Part shown: positions 40,613-50,221 of the stretch, one piece after another
Position numbering within the stretch: position 1 is the stretch's first letter
Layout: each line of letters begins with the position of its first letter
Source: Mitosporidium daphniae
Lineage: Eukaryota; Microsporidia
Assembly (NCBI RefSeq): GCF_000760515.2
Contig: NW_013546623.1
Span: 1-58,615, forward strand
Length of the DNA stretch: 58,615 nt
Direction of reading: 5' to 3'
Program-made: the position numbers and the translations under genes
Notes under the pieces: generated by a model
What the model was told of the DNA's origin: nothing
Database searches by the model: none
Seen by the model: the letters and a program-made list of their open reading frames with translations, nothing else

Positions 40613-42424
40613 ATGAATTTGCTCCCATCATCTATGGAAGTGATTGATCAACTCTTTTTAAATTCTTTTCAAAATCGATTGGATTCAGATCCCCATCAAG
40701 TTGCGGGGAGAAATGCAGAGATATCTCCTGATGCTAAGCAAAGTGGCTGCCCAAATGCAGCATCTATTTCAAAGTCGACCGGAATAGATTGGAGCGATTC
40801 TTTGCGTAGCAGATTTGAATGGTCCCCAGCAAGCACAAATGCTAGCAAAAATAATTTATTTCCACCTGCTGATGATTGGTCTGAAGATTTAAAATGCACC
40901 AATGGAAGCCTCTCGTTTAATTTTCTTCATTTACAAAACAGTAAAGACTCTACTGCTTCATTAATATTTTTGGAGAACGTTCTTAAAGAAGAGATGATGA
41001 TTTCTACTTCAGCTGCTTCCATTCCAGCCGTACAAACTAATCAGCGCGCCCTTCCAAGAATTGTGAGAAAAGCATCTGCATTCGATTTGGCGCTTCCCAT
41101 ACACCCGCTTTCTGAACCGGCTTTCGCCTCCACTTCCCCGCCAAAAGAGTCATTTCTTCCTTCAATAATGGGGTTCAGAGACCACAATAATCCCAATCAT
41201 AATATCAATTTTACTCACCCACACGTTCCACCTTTGAATCTCCTCTTTGCGAACAAGAATAATCCTGGCGGATATCATCATCATCATATGATGTCAGATT
41301 CCTATTCTGCCACGCTGGGCCCCTTTTGCTCCTCTCCAAAAAGCCCTGAAATTGACCCAGGCGGCCACTTAACTGCTGGGACGCTTCGGCATTGCTTGTC
41401 ACCAGACTCACTTGGCATCCATCCCTTTCTTGAGGATATTGACTTTGATGAGGAGGACAATAATTCCCGCAACCACCGCTCTCATTTAGCTAGTGAGAAT
41501 AGTGAACCACATTTATTTGAGGGAGACGGCTTTTCCTCGCATGCTAAAGCTCGAGATGCCGTTGCTGCAGCTTGGTCTTCCCTTTTGGAGGGAACAATTA
41601 TTGGAAATGTTCGATCCTCAATCCCCAAAAAAGATGCTATGAAACCTTCGCCGTTCCCATCTCTTGAGACTATCAAAAATTCTCTTTCGATTATTCAGAC
41701 GTCTTTGCCAGTAAAAAGATCCATTCCTCTTCCAACGGAGAAGTTTCTCCTCGTATCTTTCAAAAATGGTCGTTCAGAGATTTTTCTGCGGCCAGAAAAC
41801 CAAGAAGATCTCTCTTTAACCCTTTTGGACTACGTTATGGTTGAAGGTGATCGTGGCGAGGATCTGGGCATCGTTTCTGGGGCTGTCGGACAATCATGGG
41901 TCCATTCGGTTATTTCCCGCTGGAACACCTCTATTGTGGGCTCATCGCCCATTAGATTCTCAATATCTGATGAAGAACTTAGCTCTCGGGATGAGATTTT
42001 TGCTCCCTGGCCTACTGTTGCCTCGATTACCATTACGACTGCGACTTCGGGAAACGGCGACCACCAGCCCACCAATTCTGGTCTCTACTTTGCTAATTTG
42101 AAAGACCTGATGGGCAAGCGCCATGTTCTTCGTACCGCAACGCCAGAAGAGATCAAAAGCTGGAGATCACAGAGGCAAGAAGAGTCTCTGGCTGTTCTCC
42201 GATGTGCAGTGGTCGTTCGTTCTCATCGTCTTCCAATGACGATCGTGGATGCAGAATATCAGCATGACCGCGCCAAACTGACATTCTACTACGTTAGTTC
42301 CTCTGGGCGTGTTGATTTCAGAGAGATGGTTAGAGACCTTTTTAGAATTTACAAGGCGAGAATATGGATGTGTTCTGTGGGCCCGGACTCAACTGTCCCT
42401 GCCTCGGAAGAACTGAATCCATGA
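40613..42424 (+). CDS. PSP1-domain protein
   Basis: 603 aa, one exon. The first 380 residues are low-complexity (Ser/Pro/Asn, with HHHH near 236). The C-terminal PSP1 domain is clear: LVSFKNGRSEIF, DYVMVEGDRGEDLGIV, TPEEIKSW, then MTIVDAEYQHDRAKLTFYY and VDFREMVRDLFRIYKARIWM. In yeast PSP1 and LSM7-linked P-body proteins carry this domain; bacterial relatives (RicT/YaaT) act in RNA processing. The domain lacks the Cys clusters of the bacterial proteins. The exact role is unknown. Confidence 0.88.
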   Translation: MNLLPSSMEVIDQLFLNSFQNRLDSDPHQVAGRNAEISPDAKQSGCPNAASISKSTGIDWSDSLRSRFEWSPASTNASKNNLFPPADDWSEDLKCTNGSLSFNFLHLQNSKDSTASLIFLENVLKEEMMISTSAASIPAVQTNQRALPRIVRKASAFDLALPIHPLSEPAFASTSPPKESFLPSIMGFRDHNNPNHNINFTHPHVPPLNLLFANKNNPGGYHHHHMMSDSYSATLGPFCSSPKSPEIDPGGHLTAGTLRHCLSPDSLGIHPFLEDIDFDEEDNNSRNHRSHLASENSEPHLFEGDGFSSHAKARDAVAAAWSSLLEGTIIGNVRSSIPKKDAMKPSPFPSLETIKNSLSIIQTSLPVKRSIPLPTEKFLLVSFKNGRSEIFLRPENQEDLSLTLLDYVMVEGDRGEDLGIVSGAVGQSWVHSVISRWNTSIVGSSPIRFSISDEELSSRDEIFAPWPTVASITITTATSGNGDHQPTNSGLYFANLKDLMGKRHVLRTATPEEIKSWRSQRQEESLAVLRCAVVVRSHRLPMTIVDAEYQHDRAKLTFYYVSSSGRVDFREMVRDLFRIYKARIWMCSVGPDSTVPASEELNP

Positions 42425-42584
42425 CGCGAAATAGAGCAAACCACGGATTAAATTATTCATGGAGACAATACTGCACTGTCTATCTAGTGCACTAAAAGGA
42501 AATTTATTAAATAATTAAATAACATCTGAAGCAATTGGTCTTTTGCATCGTACATACTTGAACCAAGTGTCAGGCTTCAAGTAT

Positions 42585-43122
42585 TTAGTTTTCACATTCT
42601 GAATCGCTGTAATCCTGCGGATCGGTAGATAAGGAAGACCCTGAATCACTGCAGTCCTGCGGATCGGCAGAAGAATCGGATTCTGGCTCACTGAGCTGGC
42701 TTTGATTTTGGCCACAATCGGGGCTCAAAATGGCTTCAGAAGGCGAGTCGCTTGCGCTTGCGCTTGCGCCTGTGCTTGTGCCTTGGCTTTCAGAGGGAAG
42801 CAAAGTTAGGCATTTTTCGCAACAGCCACTTGCATGGGCACAGTTTTTACATATCACATGATACGATTCCTTTACGGTCTTATCACCACACTTTACGCTA
42901 CATGAATTAGTCAAATTTGGGGTACCATTTGCGCGGACCGGAAAGAAGCTTGAACTTTCCAAACTGCTTCCTCCAGAGTATTTTTTGCTCGCAAGGGGGG
43001 CATAATCCTCTTACGGGCATTTTTTGAATCTTTTTTGAAGGTTCTCTAAGCTTAAAAGCGTATCTATTTTGGTATTTCTGGCTCTGCTTGGGTCGGGAAC
43101 TTAGAGAAACCTTGGAACACAT
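42585..43122 (-). CDS. C9orf85/DUF2039-like zinc protein, two exons
   Basis: Exons 43122-42926 and 42897-42585 give 169 aa; the intron is 28 nt with a GACTAAT branch-like site. The start MCSKVSLSSRPKQSQKYQNR, LCPPCEQKILWRKQFGKFKL, RKCVKCGDKTVKESYHVICK (rebuilt across the splice) and CAHASGCCEKC match the DUF2039 family. Paired CxxC motifs imply zinc binding. The function of the family is not established. A Ser/Asp/Pro-rich tail with two STDPQDYSDS-like repeats is added, and a GCTTGC hexanucleotide run encodes ASASAS. Divergent from eL15. Confidence 0.87.
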
Positions 43123-43272
43123 TTGAAATTATTTAATAAAACAAATTAAATTTTTTAATTTACAAATTAATTGGTTGAAAAGGTGAGTAAACGGTTCTCT
43201 CTCCCAACCCAGTTCTATTTCATCCATCCTTATTCGATATTACTTTGTTGATTTTCCGCTAATATTGTAGAG
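43123..43272. promoter_or_regulatory. Bidirectional promoter, DUF2039/eL15
   Basis: A 150-bp interval with the densest AT element of the window: AATTATTTAATAAAAC, AAATTAAATTTTTTAATTTA and AAATTAATTGG (43125-43174), nearer to the DUF2039 start. Confidence 0.5.
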
Positions 43273-43890
43273 ATGGGTGCATACNAATANATGGAAGAGT
43301 TGGCAAAGAAGAAGCAGTCTGATGTGATGCGCTTCATTCTTCGCGTCCGCTGCTGGCAATATCGTCAGTTGAACGCCATCCATCGCGCCTCGAGGCCTTC
43401 TCGCCCAGACAAGGCACGCCGCATTGGTTACAAGGCAAAGCAGGGAATGGTCATTTATCGCATCCGCATTCGCCGCGGAGGCCGCAAGAGACCAAACCCA
43501 AAAGGTATTGTGTATGGAAAGCCTGCCGGACACGGTATCAACCAGCTAAAGCCCTCTCGCTCCATCCAAACACTTGCGGAAGAGCGCGTTGGTCGTCGTT
43601 GCCCGAATCTCCGCGTCCTGAACTCCTACTGGGTCAATCAAGACGCCACGTTTAAATATTTTGAGGTTATCTTGGTCGATCCAAGCCACAAGGCAATCCG
43701 CAGAGACCCCAGAATGAACTGGATTTGCCGCCCCGTCATGAAGCACCGTGAATGCCGTGGACTGACTTCCTCTGGACGTAAAGGAAGAGGCATGGTTGGA
43801 AAGGGTCATGGGTTCAATAAGATGATTGGAGGCTCGCGAACTCACAATTGGAAGCGTCGTAATACGCTCTCTTTACGCAGATATCGTTAA
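43273..43890 (+). CDS. RPL15: 60S ribosomal protein eL15
   Basis: 205 aa, full length. [48 protein letters not shown] and the end NTLSLRRYR are typical. Two unread bases (N) at 43285 and 43290 fall in the second line of the protein, where eL15 normally has Lys-Tyr; the first codon would be AAA and the second TAC or TAT. This is an assembly ambiguity, not a lesion. No intron. Confidence 0.97.
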   Translation: MGAYXXMEELAKKKQSDVMRFILRVRCWQYRQLNAIHRASRPSRPDKARRIGYKAKQGMVIYRIRIRRGGRKRPNPKGIVYGKPAGHGINQLKPSRSIQTLAEERVGRRCPNLRVLNSYWVNQDATFKYFEVILVDPSHKAIRRDPRMNWICRPVMKHRECRGLTSSGRKGRGMVGKGHGFNKMIGGSRTHNWKRRNTLSLRRYR

Positions 43891-44036
43891 AGGGAGGGGG
43901 GGTTATTCAATACACATTGGAATCTTTTAAACGCCTATTTTAATTTATTTGTAAATTCGATTTTCGTATTTAATTTTTATGTCCCATTGGTTGTCTCTTC
44001 ATATCCTTGGTAACAGTGGCTCCAGTTTTTCCTGTC

Positions 44037-45401
44037 ATGGGCAGCCTTTCCTGGGACTCGGATAGGTACTCTTTCCCTCTTATATATAGAATTCTATCTA
44101 GAAGTGCTCCACGATGGCAATCAAGACAAGGGAACTGGGATGTGGCGAGACAACTGGATGACACATCTATTATGGCTGCTTCTTCTTCTTCCTTCAACAC
44201 ACTTCTGAGGATGGAGCTTGGTGCAACGGGTTCCTCTTCCAATGTCACCCAAAATTCGGTTGGATTAACGCAAGTTGTGCAACGGCTACTGCAGCCTCAC
44301 AGACTTGGGCGGATGGTGAACATTCATCCAATCAAGATACTAGAAGCCCCGGGCCTTCTGGACGATTTTTACCTGAACCTCATTGATTGGGCACCACATG
44401 GAGGGCCTATTGCTGTTGCACTTGGAAAATCAATTGTCTTCATTGAGCGTGTGCTCGGGAAGCGTTCCCGTACCTTTCGCTTTTCCACAGCAAGCGACGG
44501 GATCACTTGCATTAAGCACGCACCAGCCTCTAATGCACTGGCTACTGGCCTTTCTTCTGGGAGCTTTTTGTTCTGGGATCGAACGCAGGGCGTGCCTTTT
44601 TTTTCGCTTCCTCATATCCACGCTGGGCGCATTGGAGCAATCTCTTGGCGTAACGCCAATATTCTTAGCGTCGGGGGCAGGGACAGAAAGATCCAACACA
44701 TTGACATAAGGACGGCAAAATCGTGTTTTAATGGTGTCGCATCTGCACATTCGCACTCACAGGAGATATGCGGGCTTGCCTGGGACCCCAGCGGCATGTT
44801 ACTTGCCTCTGGTGGAAATGATAACCGGCTTCTAATTTGGGACGCGCGGCAGATGGGCGCAGAGCCACTTGTAGAATACACAGATCATTTGGCTGCGGTG
44901 AAGGCTATTGCCTGGAGCCCTTCTTTGCGCAATGTGCTCGTTTCTGGAGGTGGGACCCTGGACCGTCGGCTTGTTTTACGCGACATTTCGGCTGCCCCTA
45001 TCATTGTCTCTGCTATGGATACCGGCTCTCAGGTATTGAAGACCACTTTCTTATCATCATAGGTGTGCAATGTACAATGGAGCCCCGACAGCCACTCCTT
45101 AGAACTTATCACTTCTCATGGATACACACAAAATCAATTGGTGCTTTGGCGCGTGTCGCCCCAGTTCGCCGTAGAGCGCAATGAGCCAAAAACCACGATA
45201 ACCAGTGCATGCTGGGGTATTAATACGCCTTTGCCTCCAGGGGCGCGGCTGACACCTCTTGTCCACTTTGAGCCCTCGAGCGAGCGAATCGTACACATGG
45301 CAGCCGACCCGGCCGGCGAGCATGTGATTACGGGTGCTGGAGACCACACTCTCAAGCTGTGGAGCGTTTTTCGGCCGCAAAACCACCAGAAACCTGACTA
45401 G
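44037..45401 (+). CDS. Cdh1/Fizzy-related APC/C activator
   Basis: Exons 44037-45032 and 45063-45401 give 444 aa; the intron is 30 nt and restores SQVCNVQWS. Features are SFNTLLRMELGATG (like the Cdh1 ALLKNELLGA block), ILEAPGLLDDFYLNLIDWAP, ICGLAWDPSGMLLASGGNDN, HLAAVKAIAWSP, ELITSHGYTQNQLVLW and VITGAGDHTLKLW. A DR motif near residue 9 is the likely C-box, but it reads DRYSFPL as written or DRILSRSA if a possible 24-nt intron (44065-44088) is removed; neither is a perfect DRFIPxR. The terminal Ile-Arg is replaced by a KPD end. It targets mitotic cyclins for destruction in late mitosis and G1. Tail to tail with a degenerate SMS-like gene. Confidence 0.88.
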
Positions 45402-45534
45402 CCGAAGCACTGCGCTAAAATGGATGGGCTCTTCAAAGCAATCTCGTGCCGCCAATTCAAAACGTTAATACATGTGCTTTTAATTTGCAAATTTAATACA
45501 GCAACCAAGGCACTTGGCTTGGTTAGGTTTTCGT

Positions 45535-46854
45535 CTATGCTTCCGTAGCTGAAGGTCTGGGAGACCCAGCTCGATCAAAAAAAGCAACCAGACGCATCAA
45601 CGCCGTAGGCCTGTCGATCGGAACCAGGGGTGTCCATTTTACGACCTTTTTTGTGCACCCTCCTTCTTCTGCATAAATGTGCGTTCCCGCCTTTTGCATC
45701 TCCAGCATCAGGCGCGAGAGTGAAAGAGTCGAGTAGTAGAGCCAGAAAATCAGGCCGCCAACCATTGACCCGACACCCACATCGACCAGGTAGTTTGAAC
45801 GAGCAAAAAGCAAGCAATAGGCAACAATTCCGGCGATCAGGAATACTAGCAGACGTCCGAAAATCAATAGCAGCAAATTGCTGGAGAAATTAAGATTACA
45901 AAAGAAAAGTAGCAGCACCATTAGCAAGGCAGAAGATTCTGCAAAGATGAATGAGTGGCAGCACTCGGATGCGCCGAGGGACACTCGCAGGGTGCGGCTG
46001 ATCCATTCGCCGCTGGTAGCTGGGAAAAATGGCACACAAGCAGGGTTTTCGTTTTGAAAGACTGTCAGAGGAGTCATGGCAGCTTGCAACAAAATCACTA
46101 CCATCGACATCACCAAAAGATGAATCAGCTCACGCACAGAGCCTAATAATACGAAGGCCAGAATAGCCACACCCACAAAGGTGGTAAAAGTGAGCCATCT
46201 TGCAATGTTAATTGCAAGGGCGGTCTGTTCAACCCCAGGATACGGATTTTGAGTCTGCGGGAACACTGAACGAAACAGCAAATCGTCTAATAGGATGGAA
46301 AAGTGCGACGCCAACTGTGGATCCTCTGCGAGTTTTCCTCGATTTCCTGTTCCACCTAACTGAGGCACTAGCAGCGGTGTTGGAAACTCTGCACGCAACA
46401 GAGAGACCTTTTTGGAAACGTCATAGGAAGAGAAAGAGGGAAAGTATCCAGAAGGAAACCTTATACCTTGTAGGCGTTGAAAGAACGTACCAACGGCGAC
46501 CGGTTCGGAAGTGCTATTTTTAATTTCATTTGTATCCATTGGTGTATCGTCATGTCCAAGTGTAGAGGAGATATTCTCTTCGCTAAAGGAGGTAGAGTTT
46601 TCTCTAAATCTCATAACACCTGCATGTCCCGCTGTAAAAGATGTAGAAATGATGGCCATGGACCGAGAAAAATCCATCCAAGATTCCGAGTCAGTTACAT
46701 TGTAAAAGTATACCAAGGCTCTTACGTCAGTCCATACATGCACCGAGGACGCAATGAAGATGGAAACAAGCAAACATCCCACAGTGCAAAGAAGTGTGCC
46801 AATCGGGCGCCATGAAACTCCTGAGCAGTAGTGATGGAGCTCCAAATTGCGCAT
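45535..46854 (-). CDS. SMS-like membrane protein with lost catalytic residues
   Basis: 439 aa from the first ATG (46854), one exon. About six membrane helices. It aligns by eye with the SMS-like enzyme at 20192: CCYDFMYSGHTSL there is CCHSFIFAESSALL here, and SRLHYSIDVALG is ARSNYLVDVGVG. Both catalytic His are gone (Glu and Asn in their place), while the Asp stays. The topology and the C-terminal FWLYYSTLSLSRL are kept. It is therefore probably a non-enzymatic paralog, perhaps a regulator or scaffold of the active enzyme. A long lumenal loop has several NxS/T sites. Lies 133 bp from the Cdh1-like stop. Confidence 0.7.
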   Translation of the reverse strand: MRNLELHHYCSGVSWRPIGTLLCTVGCLLVSIFIASSVHVWTDVRALVYFYNVTDSESWMDFSRSMAIISTSFTAGHAGVMRFRENSTSFSEENISSTLGHDDTPMDTNEIKNSTSEPVAVGTFFQRLQGIRFPSGYFPSFSSYDVSKKVSLLRAEFPTPLLVPQLGGTGNRGKLAEDPQLASHFSILLDDLLFRSVFPQTQNPYPGVEQTALAINIARWLTFTTFVGVAILAFVLLGSVRELIHLLVMSMVVILLQAAMTPLTVFQNENPACVPFFPATSGEWISRTLRVSLGASECCHSFIFAESSALLMVLLLFFCNLNFSSNLLLLIFGRLLVFLIAGIVAYCLLFARSNYLVDVGVGSMVGGLIFWLYYSTLSLSRLMLEMQKAGTHIYAEEGGCTKKVVKWTPLVPIDRPTALMRLVAFFDRAGSPRPSATEA

Positions 46855-47830
46855 TTGAATTTGAAAAAGACAGATTGATGGGATCACCAATTTAATTACA
46901 GACAGGTGTTTCAATGGCAGCTTTTGAAAGCTACACACTGCAAAGGTCAAAGAGGCAAGCGGTTCAACCAGCTTATTAGCTTTAATTCCATTATGTACCG
47001 ACGGGCTTCAAGATCGACTATTGGTCCATCGATGGCAGTGGCATCCCCAATTTGTTCGGCCAGGATAGATAGCACCACCCGATTTCAAGAGCTCTAAAAC
47101 GATTTGAATAAGAATCCAAAGTTTGGCCCTTGGATAGGCTGAAAAATAGGCATCACGAGCATTATCAGTGATTTTGAGAAACCAAAATCCACACGGTCAT
47201 GTAAGCCTTGCAAAAGAGGGCACTAGTAAATATTTAAGAAGAAATTTCAGCTTTACTGGCTGATGTGCTGCTAGAAATCGATAAATCACACCGCGTTACG
47301 CCGCTTGCTGACCCAGATGTGCCTTAAAAAATTGTGCTTCGTATCAATAATTTGGCAGTTTGGAAGCCCATTTTTCATCGCTTTGCAAGATTACTTTTTG
47401 AATAGCGGCGAGTTAAACCAAGGCACAAAAGCTATTGATAACTCGCTATTTTAATTTTCGCTACCAAGGCTCCGTCTTTATGGAGATATCGCTATCTATG
47501 TCAAAACCCTTGCTTTTGGCTTTCAAGATGTTCTGCTTGTAGTAATTTGAGCAAAAGCTATAGTGGGCCTTGCGAAAGGAAATGGGTACTCGCCGTTGAG
47601 CAAGATCAATTTATTCGCTTTTGGGAAGCACAAAATCCGCAAGCACCTCAACTAATGTACGTGTCAATTAGGCTTTCCCCTAAAAGTGCACATGAATTTT
47701 TTCCCTACTTTTGTTTTACAAGAACAATAGGGTCGCCAATGAGTAGCTTGAAAAATTTGCCAAATCGATTTCAACTTTGCCAAGTTGCAGTAAATTGAAA
47801 AGAATGCACGCTTTTTTGTAGGGCACCACC
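46855..47830. other. No recognisable gene
   Basis: About 1 kb of spacer upstream of COQ5. AT elements near 46854-46895 belong to the SMS-like gene. Short frames on both strands (for example 47547-47798) show no motif, and no tRNA or repeat is seen. Confidence 0.5.
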
Positions 47831-48815
47831 ATGCAACTAGTAGCCCGTAGATATTTGTCTGCCATCCCGACGGGGCAGACAAAATTCACCGATTTTGGAT
47901 ATAAAAGAATACCCATCGAAGAAAAGGCAACTCTAGGTTTGTAACTTGTTGCTGAGCCATAGTTTCAAAGGTCTTTGAAAGCATTGCAGATCGCTATGAT
48001 ATCATGAATGACGTGATGAGCATGGGGCTGCATCGATGTTGGAAACGCAGACTGGTTTCTATTCTTTCACCACGTCCTGGAATGCGCATGTTGGACGTGG
48101 CCGGCGGCACAGGTATGAAATTTTATTGCTCATCGCCATCAATGTAGGTAGGCTCGCTTCAAAATGACGATGTCCTAGGCGACGTTACATTCAAGTTCCT
48201 TTTGGAATATCGAAAAAGATTCCCTATCAGCAGCGCAGAGAGTCCACGAGTCACAATTGTTGATATAAATCCGGCAATGCTGGAAGTCGGCCAGAAGCGA
48301 GCCACAAACATGCTGCCCACCGACCTTCGTATATTTCCGATCCTTGAACCATAGAGCATCTTATTGAGTGGCGATGCGCTGATGCGGAGCAGCTGACCCA
48401 ATCCACCTCCAAAGGGCCCGGTGTACCGGCAGCAGCCTTCGATGCATATACGATTGCATTCGGGATTCGAAACTGCACATCGATAGAAAAAGTACTCGCA
48501 CAGGCCCATCGTACACTTGTCCCTGGAGGGTTGCTTGCCGTGTTAGAGTTTTCGCCTCAGCTTGAAACAAATGGGACGCTAGGTGCCATCTTTCAGAATG
48601 TTTATGATCTATACTCCACATATGGAATCCCTGCTTTGGGTACCCTTATCGGTGGGAATAGGGAGCCGTATCAGTATCTTATCGAGTCTATCAGGAAGTT
48701 TCCAACAAATGAGACCTTTGCCACAATGATCGAGGCGGCTGGGTTTTCGCACGTACATGTAGAGACACTTGCAGGTGGTATCTGTGCCATTCATACTGCT
48801 GTCAAGCTTCAGTGA
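47831..48815 (+). CDS. COQ5: COQ5 ubiquinone C-methyltransferase, four exons
   Basis: Exons 47831-47936, 47963-48112, 48179-48328 and 48355-48815 give 288 aa; introns are 26, 66 and 26 nt. A presequence ([15 protein letters not shown]) leads to [27 protein letters not shown], the SAM-binding [11 protein letters not shown] (rebuilt over intron 2), ADAEQLT (rebuilt over intron 3), [10 protein letters not shown] and LAVLEFS. It methylates the benzoquinone ring of coenzyme Q in the inner membrane. Intron 3 was decisive: without it a stop interrupts the domain. Makes CoQ synthesis, and so respiration, very likely. Confidence 0.93.
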
Positions 48816-49010
48816 AGCGTGTGCCACCCATTTCGATAAATCGATGTACTAATGTGTGTATCAGTTTCAACAGAGCAGCTATTTTACAAACAATGAGCCT
48901 GATTTTGAATTGAAAGATCGAGCTGACTCGAATACAAATAGTGTCCGTTTCGAGAAGGTCTTAATGGTAACGATTGGCGTGTGGTGTCAAGGGTGCGGCT
49001 AAAAAGGCTT

Positions 49011-50089
49011 TCATCCGGCTGGGAAGCATCTTGAACTCCGCTTTCGTTTAACAGCGGTACCTTTAGAGATGCAGCCCTGCATTTCTGTAGTACATGTAGA
49101 CAAAAAATGCGCTCCTTCTTTTAATATATACAGTGGCTTAGCAGGTGGAGTGAGTGGACTGAGTGGACTGAGTGGAGCGAGTATAGTGAGTGAAGGTGCA
49201 TTTATGACTTGGGTTAGCAAAGGGGAGCTCAAGTCAAACTTGTGGCTCAGAGAAGACCCTGCAAAGCTACTAGTATTGATACCTCGGTCATTATCAACCA
49301 GTCGTTTGACACTACAGACTAGGGTATTACTGGAAATTAACTGACCACTTGCGATAGATTCGCAATAGGCGGTACTTGGGGTGGACTTGACTAGGGCAAG
49401 ATCTTCATATTCGCGCTGAAGATGAATGTTGAGGATTTTCCCGCTGGTCATCGAGTTCAGATCATTCACCTCGGTTCCGCTATTAATGATGAGGACAAGA
49501 ACCCGCTCCACGGAAAGAAGACCATCTGGAATAGAAAATGTAGCATATATGGATGGCGGCGAAAAAAACTTGCTTCCGCTTGCAAGTAACATCGACAAAA
49601 TCGTATTTGAGCACTGTGCAATAGCAAGCCATTGTTCATGGTCCATTGGCTCTGAGCATAATGCCTCTCCAAAGGAGGAAATATCACCGGAATAGGAAAA
49701 GCCCCCATAAGAAGACGTACTGCCAATGATTATGAGCTCAGTGGGTGCTGTTTTGCTTTTCAAGGGCATTTGGTCATTATATAAAAGAGGCATGATCCGC
49801 GGGTGGGGATGGGTGTATTTCTGCAACGATAAATACCTATGTATGAACAAAGTACACCCCACCTGTGCCGGGCAAGGAAAGGTTGGACGGGGTCCATGGA
49901 CTCTTCTTCGTAATCAAATGAACAGGCATCCAAGCTTGGCCGGTCAAAGCTGGCCGCTCCGTGTGCACATTCATCTTCAGAAGAACAGTCGTGGTCATGC
50001 ACTAAATGCCTTCTTTTGTGTTCCAAGGAGCCCGCGCCGTGTACACATGCCATAGCTTTGCGCTCCCGGTTTTTTGCGCCACAAGACAT
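49011..50089 (-). CDS. Unrecognised His/Cys-rich N-terminus protein, two exons
   Basis: Exons 50089-49863 and 49836-49011, with a 26-nt intron, give 350 aa. The first 60 residues are rich in His, Cys and Asp/Glu (CVHGAGSLEHKRRHLVHDHD, then CSSEDECAHG), which could bind metal. The remainder is Ser/Leu-rich with LIIIGSTSSYGGFSYSGD and a short SPLSPLTPP tract coded by a 10-bp minisatellite (GAGTGGACT on the plus strand near 49150). The C-terminus is basic (KRKRSSR). No family recognised. The splice rests on frame and consensus only. Confidence 0.5.
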
Positions 50090-50221
50090 ATGGGCGCAAC
50101 TCCGATTGGAAAATTAAAATAAATTGCACATTTTATTGATGTGAGGTGGACCTTTTTCTAAAGCAATGCAGACATCCCCTGCGTGCATCGGTCCCGGCCA
50201 TAAAACAGGAACTAGGGTATT

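Noticed and set aside
43970-44248. Minus-strand frame of 92 aa with an acidic start
   Set aside because: It is antisense to the start of the Cdh1-like gene, with no family match.
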